A stretch of DNA of 64,000 nucleotides from Streptomyces lydicus (lineage in GTDB: Bacteria > Actinomycetota > Actinomycetes > Streptomycetales > Streptomycetaceae). The stretch lies in the NCBI RefSeq assembly GCF_004125265.1, contig NZ_RDTE01000003.1, positions 8,184,001 to 8,248,000 of the forward strand. The letters are read 5' to 3'. Of this stretch, positions 1-7,431 are shown piece by piece. Both the position numbers and the translations under genes were made by a program. How positions within the stretch are numbered: position 1 is the first letter of the stretch; the number at the start of each line of letters is the position of its first letter. The notes under the pieces were generated by a model. The model was not told the DNA's origin, did not search any database, and saw only the letters and a list, made by a program, of their open reading frames with translations.

Positions 1-298
1 TCCAGGTCCCGCGGTTGGTAAGGCCGGCGCATCCCGCACAGGGGGCTCAAGACGCTCAAGATGCCGGGCTCCTGCCGCACGGGGCGCTCAAGATGCCGGG
101 AGCGGGATCCAGCGCTTAACTGGTCTGGTGGCTTGAGCAATAACGCATCGCACAACGGATCGCATGACAGGCCGGACTGGTGAGAATGCCCCCAGCCGGT
201 ACCCCGGGCCACCTCGGAGCGGCCGACCCGGCCGCCGATCGTCATGCCCCTGGCTCGCACCGGGGCCCTTCCCCCTCACGCAGGAAGAGGAATTCGGC
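1..298. other. Upstream region of the fasciclin gene, no gene seen
   Basis: No supported coding region lies here. The first 120 bases contain short direct repeats around the words CTCAAGA and ATGCCGGG. The stretch from about 120 to 160 is less GC-rich and probably holds the promoter of the fasciclin gene, but no clear -35/-10 pair stands out. Confidence 0.4.
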
Positions 299-940
299 AT
301 GGAGTCAACCCGAATCCGTCACGTCATCGTGGCCGCGGCCGCCGCACTCACTCTCCCGATGTCACTGGGCGCCCTCGCACCTCAGGCATTCGCAGGTGCC
401 GCGACACCGAGTCCGTCCGGCTCCACACCAAGCTCGTCCGCATCCGCGTCGCCGAGCGCATCCCAACCCTTCGGCCCGGGATGCTCGTCACTGCCGAAGA
501 ACGGCGCCGGCAGCGTCGAAGAGGCGGCCAAACAACGGCTCGCGACCGCCGCAGCCAACAACCCGGATCTGACCACGCTGGTCAGTGCCGTGAAGAAAGC
601 CGGCCTGACCGACACACTGAACAGGGCGAAGAACAAAACCCTGTTCGCGCCGACGAACGAGGCCTTCAAAAAAATGGGCAAGGCAAAAGTCGCCGCGCTG
701 CTCAACAACAGGGCCGAGCTCAAGAAGCTCCTGACCTACCACGTGGTCGACAAGGAGATCACCCCCAACGAGCTCCCGCACGGCAGCTTCACGACCCTGG
801 AGGGCTCCAAGCTCACCACGTCGGGCTCCGGCACCTCCTTCAAGGTCAACAACACGGTGCCCATCGCCTGCGGCAACATCACCACGGCCAACGCCAAGCT
901 CTACATCATCGATGGCACGCTGACCCCACCCGGTTCCTGA
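299..940 (+). CDS. Secreted fasciclin (FAS1) domain protein
   Basis: A 213-residue exported protein. Residues 1-32 form a Sec signal peptide (basic MESTRIRH, a long Ala/Leu core, and an AFA-G cleavage site). A low-complexity Ser/Pro/Ala linker follows to about residue 60, then one FAS1 domain with the typical LVSAVKKAGLTDTL, TLFAPTNEAF and LLTYHVV blocks and the closing IDGTL. FAS1 domains are extracellular adhesion modules; single-domain versions are common in streptomycetes and their ligands are unknown. Two cysteines, one just before the domain and one near its end, could form a disulfide. The ATG at 299 is preceded by GGAAGAGG at good spacing, and an in-frame upstream ATG at 164 would bury the signal peptide. 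The protein lacks a lipobox, so it is probably released or wall-associated. Confidence 0.85.
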   Translation: MESTRIRHVIVAAAAALTLPMSLGALAPQAFAGAATPSPSGSTPSSSASASPSASQPFGPGCSSLPKNGAGSVEEAAKQRLATAAANNPDLTTLVSAVKKAGLTDTLNRAKNKTLFAPTNEAFKKMGKAKVAALLNNRAELKKLLTYHVVDKEITPNELPHGSFTTLEGSKLTTSGSGTSFKVNNTVPIACGNITTANAKLYIIDGTLTPPGS

Positions 941-1129
941 CGAGGGAATCCGCGGATACCTGCCGGGTGGCGTGAGGCCGCCCGGCACACGCCGGCAGCG
1001 TGGCCGGCGATGAGGCCGAAGGCCCGTTGCGTCTCCTGCTCGTTGGCGGTCTTGCCTCTGCACGGCTTCGGGGGTGACGGGCGTGAAGAAGTTGATCAGA
1101 TTCCCATCGGGGTCCCGGCTACCGGACGC

Positions 1130-1780
1130 TCCACGCTGATGCTCACCGACGAAGACGAAGACGAAGACGAAGACGAAGAGGCCCTGGCCGTTCTGCTCGG
1201 TCTCGTGGCCGGCCGGCCGGCCGGAGGGCCGGGCTGGCCACCGCGTCTGCCACGGCGAGCGAGAGTGCCGCGGCGAAGCTGCGGCGCGTACTGCCCAAAG
1301 CGCTGGGGCAGCGGCCGGCGGCGCTCCTGGAAACTGCCGACTTCACGGCGCGCCTCCGTCCCGATACCGCCCCGGAAACAGGGGTGCTGCTCGAACTCGG
1401 CGAAGCCGCACGTCATCAGCGGCCGGTGGCACTCAGCTACACCGACCGCAAGGGCCGCAGCAGCGACTGCACCGTCCTGCCCTACGGTCTCGTGGCACAT
1501 TCCGGACGGTGGTACCTGACCGGCGCCGATCCGGCCGGCGGAGAGGTAAGCACCTTCCGGCTGGACCGGATCGCCGCCATGACCGTGCAGTCCGGCTCGT
1601 TCGTGGTCCCGGCGGAATTCGGCCCGGCGGCCATCGTGCTGGACAGCTCGCCCGCGCGCCGTGGACCCACGATGTATCGCTGCGGATCCACGGCAGCGTC
1701 CAGCACATTCGCAGCCATCTCCCGGCCGGTATCGCGACCCTGTCCACGATCCCGGCCCAGGGGCACACCCGACGACGACC
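1130..1780 (+). pseudogene. Decayed WYL-domain (YafY-type) regulator
   Basis: Pieces of a YafY/DeoR-like regulator lie in three reading frames. The block ALAVLLGLVAGR, which normally follows LTDDE, is at about 1180-1215. The middle of the protein (KLRRVLPKALGQRPAALLE..., then the WYL region with ALSYTDRKGR and GRWYLTGAD) is in a second frame from about 1240. The C-terminal block SLRIHGSVQHIRSHLP is in a third frame from about 1655. At least two frameshifts are therefore needed, and the N-terminal helix-turn-helix is absent. Such proteins sense ligands through WYL and repress transcription; this copy cannot be functional as read. Five GACGAA hexamers (1148-1177) expand the acidic LTDDE site. 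That the frameshifts are real rather than sequencing errors is inferred from their number. Confidence 0.7.
1148..1177 (+). repeat. GACGAA hexanucleotide repeat, five units
   Basis: Five perfect GACGAA units, followed by a GAG, encode an Asp-Glu run at the place where YafY-type regulators normally have a short LTDDE motif. This looks like slippage expansion within the decaying regulator. Confidence 0.9.
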
Positions 1781-1889
1781 CCCGGACCGATACCGGCGAG
1801 ACCTGCTCCGATGGTTCCAGCGCCGCCGCGGCACGACGAAAGCACCGGATGGGTCCATGTCCGGATCCGGACTGAGCGGAGGGGCACTC

Positions 1890-1965
1890 GATCATGGAGG
1901 TGTCACGCCGGCTCGGTGTCACGCGGACATGGTCCGCACCTGGCGGCGGCGCTTCCGTGGCAGCG
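1890..1965 (+). pseudogene. Possible transposase helix-turn-helix scrap
   Basis: Two overlapping frames give VSRRLGVTRT and MVRTWRRRF, which together resemble the N-terminal HTH of IS630-type transposases (LGV-x-x-x-x-VRTWRRRF). Nothing more of such a gene is visible on either side, so this is only a candidate remnant. Confidence 0.3.
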
Positions 1966-2024
1966 CCCAGCTGCCTCGCACGGGCCCGCTGCCTGACTTT
2001 GGTCTGAACCCGGTCTTGGCGGGG

Positions 2025-2672
2025 TCAGCGGGCGAGGGAGACGGCGAAGGGCTCAAAGCCGTGTCGGCGCAGGATGTGGGGCACGACCAGGATCATGGCC
2101 TCGGTGGCGCGGGCTGTGGTGATGTCGCCGAGGTTCTCGATCCAAGCGGGCTGCCAGCCCAGGTCGCCGAGGAGGCCGGTGACGGTCGTCTTCGCGTGTT
2201 CGTTGTTGCCCGAGACATAGACGGTCGGTGGGGTGGCCAGGGTTTCGGGAGCGGTCATGACCATGAACAGCATGGTGTTGAGGGTCTTGACTACATGGGT
2301 GTCGGGGAGAGCGGCCTGGAGCTTCTCGGCGAGGCTGCTGCCGGGATAGCACAGGTCTCCGGGCAGGCCGTCGCCGGCGTCGCGGGTGGCGTTGGAGACG
2401 TCGATGAGGATCTTGCCAGCGAGTTCGGTTCGCAGGCTGGCCAGGCGGTCAAGGGCGCTGTCGCCGGGCGTCGCGTTGATCACGATGTCCGCTGTGCGGG
2501 CGGTGGTGCGCTGGTCGGCGAAGGAGACGCGGGGGCCTGTGCCTTGGGCAGCCGCTGTGGTCTCTTCCGTCGGGCTCCGGCGGCCGAGGATGACGTGGTG
2601 TCCGGCCTCGGAGAGCTTGCTGGCGAGGTTGGCGCCGACGCGGCCGGCGCCCAGGATGCCGATGCTGGTCAT
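2025..2672 (-). CDS. NAD(P)-binding oxidoreductase, F420-dependent NADP reductase family
   Basis: A 215-residue Rossmann protein. The N-terminus SIGILGAGRVGANLASKL carries the GxGxxG dinucleotide loop and is followed by the second strand HHVILGRRS. The ILIDVSNAT and VKTLNTM blocks are typical of the F420H2:NADP oxidoreductase-like family (compare the VKAFNT motif). These enzymes move hydride between a nicotinamide and a partner cofactor or small substrate; the substrate cannot be read here. The gene lies 48 bases after the IMPase-like gene on the same strand and is probably co-transcribed with it, opposite the LysR regulator. The length is normal for the family and the frame is intact. Confidence 0.8.
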   Translation of the reverse strand: MTSIGILGAGRVGANLASKLSEAGHHVILGRRSPTEETTAAAQGTGPRVSFADQRTTARTADIVINATPGDSALDRLASLRTELAGKILIDVSNATRDAGDGLPGDLCYPGSSLAEKLQAALPDTHVVKTLNTMLFMVMTAPETLATPPTVYVSGNNEHAKTTVTGLLGDLGWQPAWIENLGDITTARATEAMILVVPHILRRHGFEPFAVSLAR

Positions 2673-2720
2673 GAGGTGATGTTCCTTGCGGTATCGGGTG
2701 GGAGGAGCGGAGGCGCCCGG

Positions 2721-3533
2721 TCAGGCGATGGTCGACAGGACTTTGTGGGCGGCGGCGTGCATGCCGGGGGCGGCGGCCAGGAAGTCGCCGCTGCCCGTGT
2801 TCCAGGGTTCGCCCGCCAGATCTGTGACGGTGCCTCCGGCCTCGGAGACCAGCAGGGCGCCGGCGACCAGGCCGGAGCGGACGTCGGAGAACTGCCAGAA
2901 GGCGTCCATGCGTCCGGCGGCGACGTGGATGAGCTGCATCGTGGCGGGAACAGAGACACGTACGACCAGGCCGTTGATGAGCATGGCGGTGACGGAGTCG
3001 CCGATCCGCTGGAAGGTGCGCTCGTCCTCGCCGGGCCTGGCCTGGCCGGTGCCGATGAGCGCGGCGCCCAGGTCGGTCTTGGCAGACACCTTCAGGGGCC
3101 GGTCGTTGAGGCGGGCACCGCCGCCGGCGACGGCGGTGTAGGTGTCGTCGGTGAGCGGCAGGTGGACGACGGTGAGCACCGGCTGGTTGTCGCGGACCAG
3201 GGTGGCGGTCACGGCCCAGTCCTCCATGCCGTGGACGTGGTTGATGTTGCCCTCGGCGGGGTCGACGACCCACCACTCCCCGGGCGGGAGCGCGCCGCCG
3301 GCCAGCTCGTCCTCGGCCCACTGCGATCCGGGCCGGGCCCGCAGCAGCGGCTCCCGCAGCACGTCCAGCACCGCGTCGTCGTTGGCGTGGATCTCTTCGA
3401 CAACCTCGTCGAGGCTCACTCCTCGGGCGTGCGAGGTGTAGCGGTCGCGCAGCGTAAGGCCAGCGGCCTTCACCGCAGCGGTCACGTCGGACAGGAGCGT
3501 CGTGTGGGCGTCGAAAGGCATGGCTGTGCTCAT
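2721..3533 (-). CDS. Inositol monophosphatase-family protein with altered metal site
   Basis: A 270-residue protein with the IMPase/SuhB fold over its full length. Recognisable landmarks are WAEDELAGG (metal-site Glu region), WVVDPAEGNINHVHG (canonical WVVDPIDGTTNFVHG) and RMDAFWQ...VAGALLVSEAGG. Two of the usual metal-binding Asp positions differ: the second Asp of DPxDG is Glu, and the Asp of the C-terminal WDxAAG motif is Gly (SGLVAG). Family members hydrolyse phosphate monoesters of inositol, fructose bisphosphate or PAP using Mg2+. Here activity may be weak, changed or lost, although the rest of the fold is intact. It is first in an operon with the downstream NAD(P) oxidoreductase and is divergent from a LysR gene. 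MPFDAH, five codons in, is an alternative start. Confidence 0.8.
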   Translation of the reverse strand: MSTAMPFDAHTTLLSDVTAAVKAAGLTLRDRYTSHARGVSLDEVVEEIHANDDAVLDVLREPLLRARPGSQWAEDELAGGALPPGEWWVVDPAEGNINHVHGMEDWAVTATLVRDNQPVLTVVHLPLTDDTYTAVAGGGARLNDRPLKVSAKTDLGAALIGTGQARPGEDERTFQRIGDSVTAMLINGLVVRVSVPATMQLIHVAAGRMDAFWQFSDVRSGLVAGALLVSEAGGTVTDLAGEPWNTGSGDFLAAAPGMHAAAHKVLSTIA

Positions 3534-3650
3534 GGCGGGCTTCCCTGGGTTCGGTTCCTGCGGGGCGGCTTGTGCCGCACCCGCCCTTCGAAGTTAGGCC
3601 CCCTGATGGCTAACAACAAGTGCATGCTTTTCACTCGTAGAGTTACTCTC
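3534..3650. promoter_or_regulatory. Divergent promoter region, LysR versus IMPase operon
   Basis: This 117-base gap separates a LysR regulator from the operon transcribed away from it, the classic layout for LysR control. The stretch from about 3600 to 3640 is AT-richer than its surroundings and is the likely operator/promoter. I could not fix a T-N11-A site with certainty. Confidence 0.5.
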
Positions 3651-4595
3651 ATGCAACTGGATTTGAACCTGCTCACCGCCCTGGACGCCCTGCTGGAAGA
3701 GGGCAGTGTCGCCGGCGCGGCAGCACGCCTCCACGTCACCGCACCGGCGATGAGCCGTTCCCTGGGCCGCATCCGCAAGGCCACCGGTGACCAGATCCTG
3801 GTCCGCACCGGCCGCAGCATGGTCCCCACCACCCGCGCGCTGGCCATGCGCGCCCAGGTCCACGCTCTCGTGCAGCAGGCCCACCAACTTCTGTCCGCGC
3901 AGCAGGAACTCGATCTGGCGGCTCTGGAGCGGGTCTTCACCGTGCGCTGGCACGACGCCCTGACCGCTGCTTGCGGCACCGCCCTGATCGCCGCCGTCCA
4001 CCGCCAGGCCCCCGGCGTCCAGCTGCGCCTGTCCGCCGAACCCGGCACGGACACCCCCGAGCTGCGCCGAGGCGAGGTCGACCTCGCCTCAAGCTCCAGT
4101 CGGCCGACGCTCCCCGACATCCGCCACCGCCTCGTCGGCAGGGATCGGTTGGTCGTCGCCGTACGCCCGGGCCACCCGCTCACCGAAGGCCCGCTGAGCC
4201 TCGAACGCTACGCGGCCGCCGAACACCTCACCGTCTCGCGGCGCGGACGCCTACACGACCAGATCGATGATGCCCTGACCACGCGCGGCAACGAACGACG
4301 CGTCGTGGCCGCCGGGCCCACCGCCACCTTCGCTCTGCAACTCGCGCTCGGCACGGACCTGGTCGTCACCCTTCCAGATGCGGTCACCCGCGCAGCCCGG
4401 GACCAACTCGGCCTGGTCACGCTGCCGCTGCCGCTCCAGTTGCCCGACGTCCCCCTGTACCTGCTGTGGCACCAGCGCTACGAGGACGACCGCGCCCACA
4501 CCTGGCTGCGCGAAACGGCAGCCGAAACAGTCCAGGCACTGTTCGCACCACTGACCGCCCCCCAACAGCCCCTCACCAACCGGACCGGGCAGTGA
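3651..4595 (+). CDS. LysR-family transcriptional regulator
   Basis: The protein has 314 residues from the typical LysR start MQLDLNLLTALDALLEEGSVAGAAARLHVTAPAMSRSLGRIR, a winged helix-turn-helix. The ligand-binding half includes ALERVFTVRWHD and GEVDLASSSSRPTLPDIRHRLVGRDRLVVAVRPGHPL. It probably controls the divergent IMPase/oxidoreductase operon in response to a small effector. An in-frame ATG at 3606 would add 15 residues not usual in the family. The ribosome site before 3651 is weak (GTAGAG), so the start rests mainly on family comparison. The reading frame stays open far upstream, but that part is antisense to the divergent operon and is not coding. Confidence 0.85.
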   Translation: MQLDLNLLTALDALLEEGSVAGAAARLHVTAPAMSRSLGRIRKATGDQILVRTGRSMVPTTRALAMRAQVHALVQQAHQLLSAQQELDLAALERVFTVRWHDALTAACGTALIAAVHRQAPGVQLRLSAEPGTDTPELRRGEVDLASSSSRPTLPDIRHRLVGRDRLVVAVRPGHPLTEGPLSLERYAAAEHLTVSRRGRLHDQIDDALTTRGNERRVVAAGPTATFALQLALGTDLVVTLPDAVTRAARDQLGLVTLPLPLQLPDVPLYLLWHQRYEDDRAHTWLRETAAETVQALFAPLTAPQQPLTNRTGQ

Positions 4596-4853
4596 CGGAT
4601 ACGCGTGGGGGAAGGCCCGCGACAGCTGACTCCCGCAGAACCCTGAGCTCGCCAGCATGGACACGCCGGCTCAAGCGCAGCCACCACAGAAGTTGGGCCA
4701 GAACCGTTTTCGCGAACCGAGCCAGCCGAGGAAGCAACACGAAGCTGAGGCTGCAGTGTCCGACACGCCGTGAGGCAGCAGACCAAGCAGCAAGTCACGA
4801 GGACGGTCTCCGACACCAACCGCGAGACCCTGCATCATCCAATCGAGGCGTTG
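4596..4853. other. Convergent intergenic region, nothing recognised
   Basis: These 258 bases lie between the ends of the LysR and HD-domain genes. I see no gene, RNA or strong hairpin in them. Confidence 0.5.
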
Positions 4854-5504
4854 TCAGGAGCCCCAGCGGGAGGCCCGCGCCGCGAGTTCAAGGGTGGTGA
4901 CGGCGCCGGGTTCGCCACGCTCGCGGAGGAATTCGCCTGGGAGGGTGTAGCGGGCGCCGGCCTGCGGGGATCGGGCGGCCTGCCGTACGACGTCGTCGAC
5001 CAGCACTGTGACCATGTCCAGCCGCGGGTAGCGGCCGTGGAGCGCTTCGCCCTGGGCGTCGGTGACGAACTCGGTTCCGAAACCGATGTCGACGCCGATG
5101 CCCCGGCGGGTGAGGTAGGCCAGCACACCACGGCGTTCGGCGATGCCGTCCGAGGTGTGCAGGGCGATCGCCTCCCACACCAGGTCGGTCTTGTCGGCGC
5201 CATATCCGTGCTCGGTGAGGAACCGCGCGGCCATGTCGGCGCCTTCGACCTCGAAGCGCGCCTGGCCCGGGGCCGACGGCGAGGCCCCGAGGTCGTGCAG
5301 GACGCAGGCGTGGAAGAGGAGTTCGGCGTCGAAGTCGACGCCGGGCTTCAGCCCTTCGTGTTCAGCCAGCAGTGCGGCGAACACGTAGCTGCGGATGCTG
5401 TGGTTGGCGACGGGCGCGCTCTCGCGCGACCGAACGAGCTCGACGGCGGTACGGGCGACGGGAGTGTCCGGGAGTGCCAGCAGGAGGCAGGCTTCAGTGT
5501 CCAT
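4854..5504 (-). CDS. HD-domain hydrolase
   Basis: A 216-residue cytoplasmic protein with an HD phosphohydrolase core: His35 (NHSIRSY), His65 and the His70-Asp71 doublet (HACVLHDLG), and a further conserved His in IALHTSDGIAER. This arrangement matches HD proteins of the cyanamide-hydratase-like group, in which the HD metal centre hydrates or hydrolyses a small substrate. Substrate specificity cannot be assigned from sequence alone. The gene is divergent from a GlxA-type regulator with 71 bases between the starts and a palindrome in that gap, so the two are probably a regulator-enzyme pair. Confidence 0.8.
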   Translation of the reverse strand: MDTEACLLLALPDTPVARTAVELVRSRESAPVANHSIRSYVFAALLAEHEGLKPGVDFDAELLFHACVLHDLGASPSAPGQARFEVEGADMAARFLTEHGYGADKTDLVWEAIALHTSDGIAERRGVLAYLTRRGIGVDIGFGTEFVTDAQGEALHGRYPRLDMVTVLVDDVVRQAARSPQAGARYTLPGEFLRERGEPGAVTTLELAARASRWGS

Positions 5505-5540
5505 GAGGCGACCGTAGGCGGGTATCAGACCCAGCTGTCA

Positions 5541-5576
5541 GTGGCACTCGTGCCATGAAGCGATAGAATAGTGCCA
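5541..5576 (+). promoter_or_regulatory. Leaderless promoter with TGGCAC/GTGCCA operator for the GlxA-type gene
   Basis: A perfect inverted repeat, TGGCAC-TC-GTGCCA, spans 5542-5555. A third half-site GTGCCA is at 5571-5576, 21 bases after the previous one (two helical turns). A -10 box TAGAAT at 5564-5569 lies 17 bases after a -35-like GTGGCA (5541-5546) that overlaps the palindrome. The predicted transcript would begin at or next to the ATG at 5576, so translation is probably leaderless. The site is placed to control both divergent genes and is a good candidate for autoregulation. The sequences are seen; binding is inferred. Confidence 0.6.
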
Positions 5577-6544
5577 TGACGGGTCGGGCATCAGACAGCG
5601 CACACCATGTGGTCGTGGTGGCCCTCGAAAACGTCCTCGCGCTGGACATCGGGATCCCCTGGCAGACCTTCGGGAGCCGGCGTGACGGCCGGTACAGGCT
5701 CACGGTCTGCGCCGAACGGCCCGGCCCCGTCCCGATGCACGGCGGCCCTCCGCTGTCCGTCGCGCACGGTCTGGACTGCCTGGCATCCGCCGACACCGTG
5801 ATCGTCCCGGGCTACCTGGAGCCGGACGTGCCCGGTGCCGAGGTGACCGCCGCACTGGTGGAGGCGGCAGCCCGCGGCACCCGCATGGCGTCCATCTGCA
5901 CCGGCGCGTTCGCCCTCGCCGCCGCCGGTTTGCTCGACGGCCGCCGGGCCACCACGCACTGGCTGTACGCGCAGGCGCTGGCCCGGCAGTACCCACGGGT
6001 GACGGTCGTGCCCGAGGATCTGTACATTGACGAGGGCCAGGTGCTCACTTCAGGCGGAGTGTCCTCCGGCCTGGACCTGTGCCTCCACCTCATCCGCCGC
6101 GACCACGGGCCTCGCCTGGCGAACCAGCAGGCCCGCCTGCTGGTGGCCGCCCCGCACCGCACCGGCGGCCAGGCCCCGTTCATCGACCTGCCGGTGCGAC
6201 CCGAGCCGTCCGACACCCTTGCGCTGTACGACTGGGCCCTGCGCAACCTGCACCAGCCGCTTACCGTCGAGCAGTTGGCGCACCGGGCCGGCATGTCCCG
6301 CCGGACCCTGATCCGCCGCTTCCACACCGACACCGGCCTGCCACCGATGCGGTGGCTGCTCGACGCCCGGCTTGCCCGCGCACGCGAACTCCTCGAATCC
6401 AGCGACCTCACGGTCGAGGCCGTCGCGCGCCACTGTGGCCTGGGCACGCCGGCCAACTTCCGGACCCTGTTCAAGGCACACGTCGGGGTACCGCCGCGCA
6501 CGTACCGCGAGACATTCAACTCCGCTGCTTCGAACAGTCGTTGA
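5576..6544 (+). CDS. GlxA-family transcriptional regulator (DJ-1/PfpI plus AraC HTH)
   Basis: The protein has 322 residues. The N-terminal 180 or so form a DJ-1/PfpI-like amidotransferase fold, with a nucleophile-elbow block ASICTGAFALAAAGLLDGRRATTHW. The C-terminus has an AraC-type double helix-turn-helix (LTVEQLAHRAGMSRRTLIRRFHTDTGLPPMRWLLDARL, then VEAVARHCGLGTPANFRTLFKAHVGVPPRTYRETF). GlxA-type proteins are cytoplasmic regulators that probably sense small metabolites through the N-terminal domain. The likely target is the divergent HD hydrolase and itself. The ATG at 5576 lies directly after a -10 box, suggesting a leaderless mRNA. Length is normal for the family. Confidence 0.9.
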   Translation: MTGRASDSAHHVVVVALENVLALDIGIPWQTFGSRRDGRYRLTVCAERPGPVPMHGGPPLSVAHGLDCLASADTVIVPGYLEPDVPGAEVTAALVEAAARGTRMASICTGAFALAAAGLLDGRRATTHWLYAQALARQYPRVTVVPEDLYIDEGQVLTSGGVSSGLDLCLHLIRRDHGPRLANQQARLLVAAPHRTGGQAPFIDLPVRPEPSDTLALYDWALRNLHQPLTVEQLAHRAGMSRRTLIRRFHTDTGLPPMRWLLDARLARARELLESSDLTVEAVARHCGLGTPANFRTLFKAHVGVPPRTYRETFNSAASNSR

Positions 6545-6877
6545 CCAGATCTGCTTCGCCTGGCCGCTACGGAGGCGGCCGACCATGTCGAGCGGTTCGT
6601 CGCGGTGTACCGGCACGCCCTCGCGGATCCGACGGACAGCGGCGTGTACGAGGCACCCGTAGGCCACTTCAGCGACTACGCCCTGGCGTTCATGGCCCGT
6701 GGCGACCGCCCGGGTCTACCCGGTGCCAACCGTCCGGTGATGGCGCAGTTCATGGTCCACGGCTTCGCCGGCGCCATCAGGGCCTGGCTCAACGACCCGT
6801 CGGCCACGAAGAACGACTGGGTCGACGCGTCCGTGGCGTGCGCTCCCGCTTGGTGGGCGGCCGACGCCAACTCCTGA
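6545..6877 (+). pseudogene. C-terminal fragment of a TetR-family regulator
   Basis: From the codon after the GlxA-type stop, the same frame stays open and encodes a TetR ligand-domain C-terminus: LRLAATEAADHVERFVAVYRHAL, then MAQFMVHGFAGAIRAWLNDPSATKNDWVDASVACAPAWWA. The blocks HGFAGAIRAWL and the closing ACAPAWW are typical of a TetR subgroup. No DNA-binding domain or start codon is present, so this is a truncated remnant. Its frame identity with the preceding gene means stop-codon readthrough would make a fusion, but this is probably coincidence. Confidence 0.6.
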
Positions 6878-7035
6878 TCCTCCCTTCCAAACTCCTCCGC
6901 TCAGCCCGTTTCACGGGTGCGCCTGGCACCGCACGTATCGTGCCCTGGACGCCGCGCCGCCCACTGCTGGCACCACCGTTCTGCGTCGCCGACTCCTGCA
7001 ACTGTCCTGCCGGGTCTTCTGGCATCCGCACTGGT

Positions 7036-7428
7036 CGAACCGCCCCACCTCCGCCGCAGGCCGTGTAGCAAGGATTGCGGGCACGGCCTTATGCAGGCTC
7101 TCGAAGTGGCGGTGCACGCCATCGACCGCAACAGGAGCGTTGGCTCCCCACACCGTCATGCCGGCATGCAACCCGGATATCACCCCAGAAGGCGCATCCT
7201 CGACAGCCAGACAGTCCTCCGGCTGCGCGCCCAGGCGCTGGGCCGCCACTAGATCGGGGACCGGCGACGCCTTGCCCCCTCGACAGCCGCAGCATCCACA
7301 AGAACGCCCGGAACGGGCAGACCTGTCCGGGCAAATCGTCCACACACCCGGTGCTCGTAGTTCGATGTCACCAGCGCCCAGATCGATCATGCCGTCAGCC
7401 CATCGAGCAAGCAGTTGCGGGACAACAC
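7036..7428 (-). pseudogene. HAD-superfamily phosphatase fragment cut by an IS
   Basis: On the minus strand, one frame reads GKASPVPDLVAAQRLGAQPEDCLAVEDAPSGVISGLHAGMTVWGAN. This is the C-terminal half of a beta-phosphoglucomutase-like HAD hydrolase (motif III Lys and motif IV VEDAPSG). Just upstream a second frame gives ALVTSNYEHRVCGRFARTGLPVPGVLV (motif II region) after an in-frame stop. The N-terminal DxD catalytic motif is missing; the fragment ends at the insertion sequence at 7432. It is a remnant with at least one frameshift. I could not find the missing half on the other side of the insertion sequence. Confidence 0.65.
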
Positions 7429-7431
7429 TTA

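Noticed and set aside
1509..3650. Very long plus-strand open frame leading into the LysR gene
   Set aside because: It is antisense to the IMPase/oxidoreductase operon; only the part from 3651 resembles a protein family.
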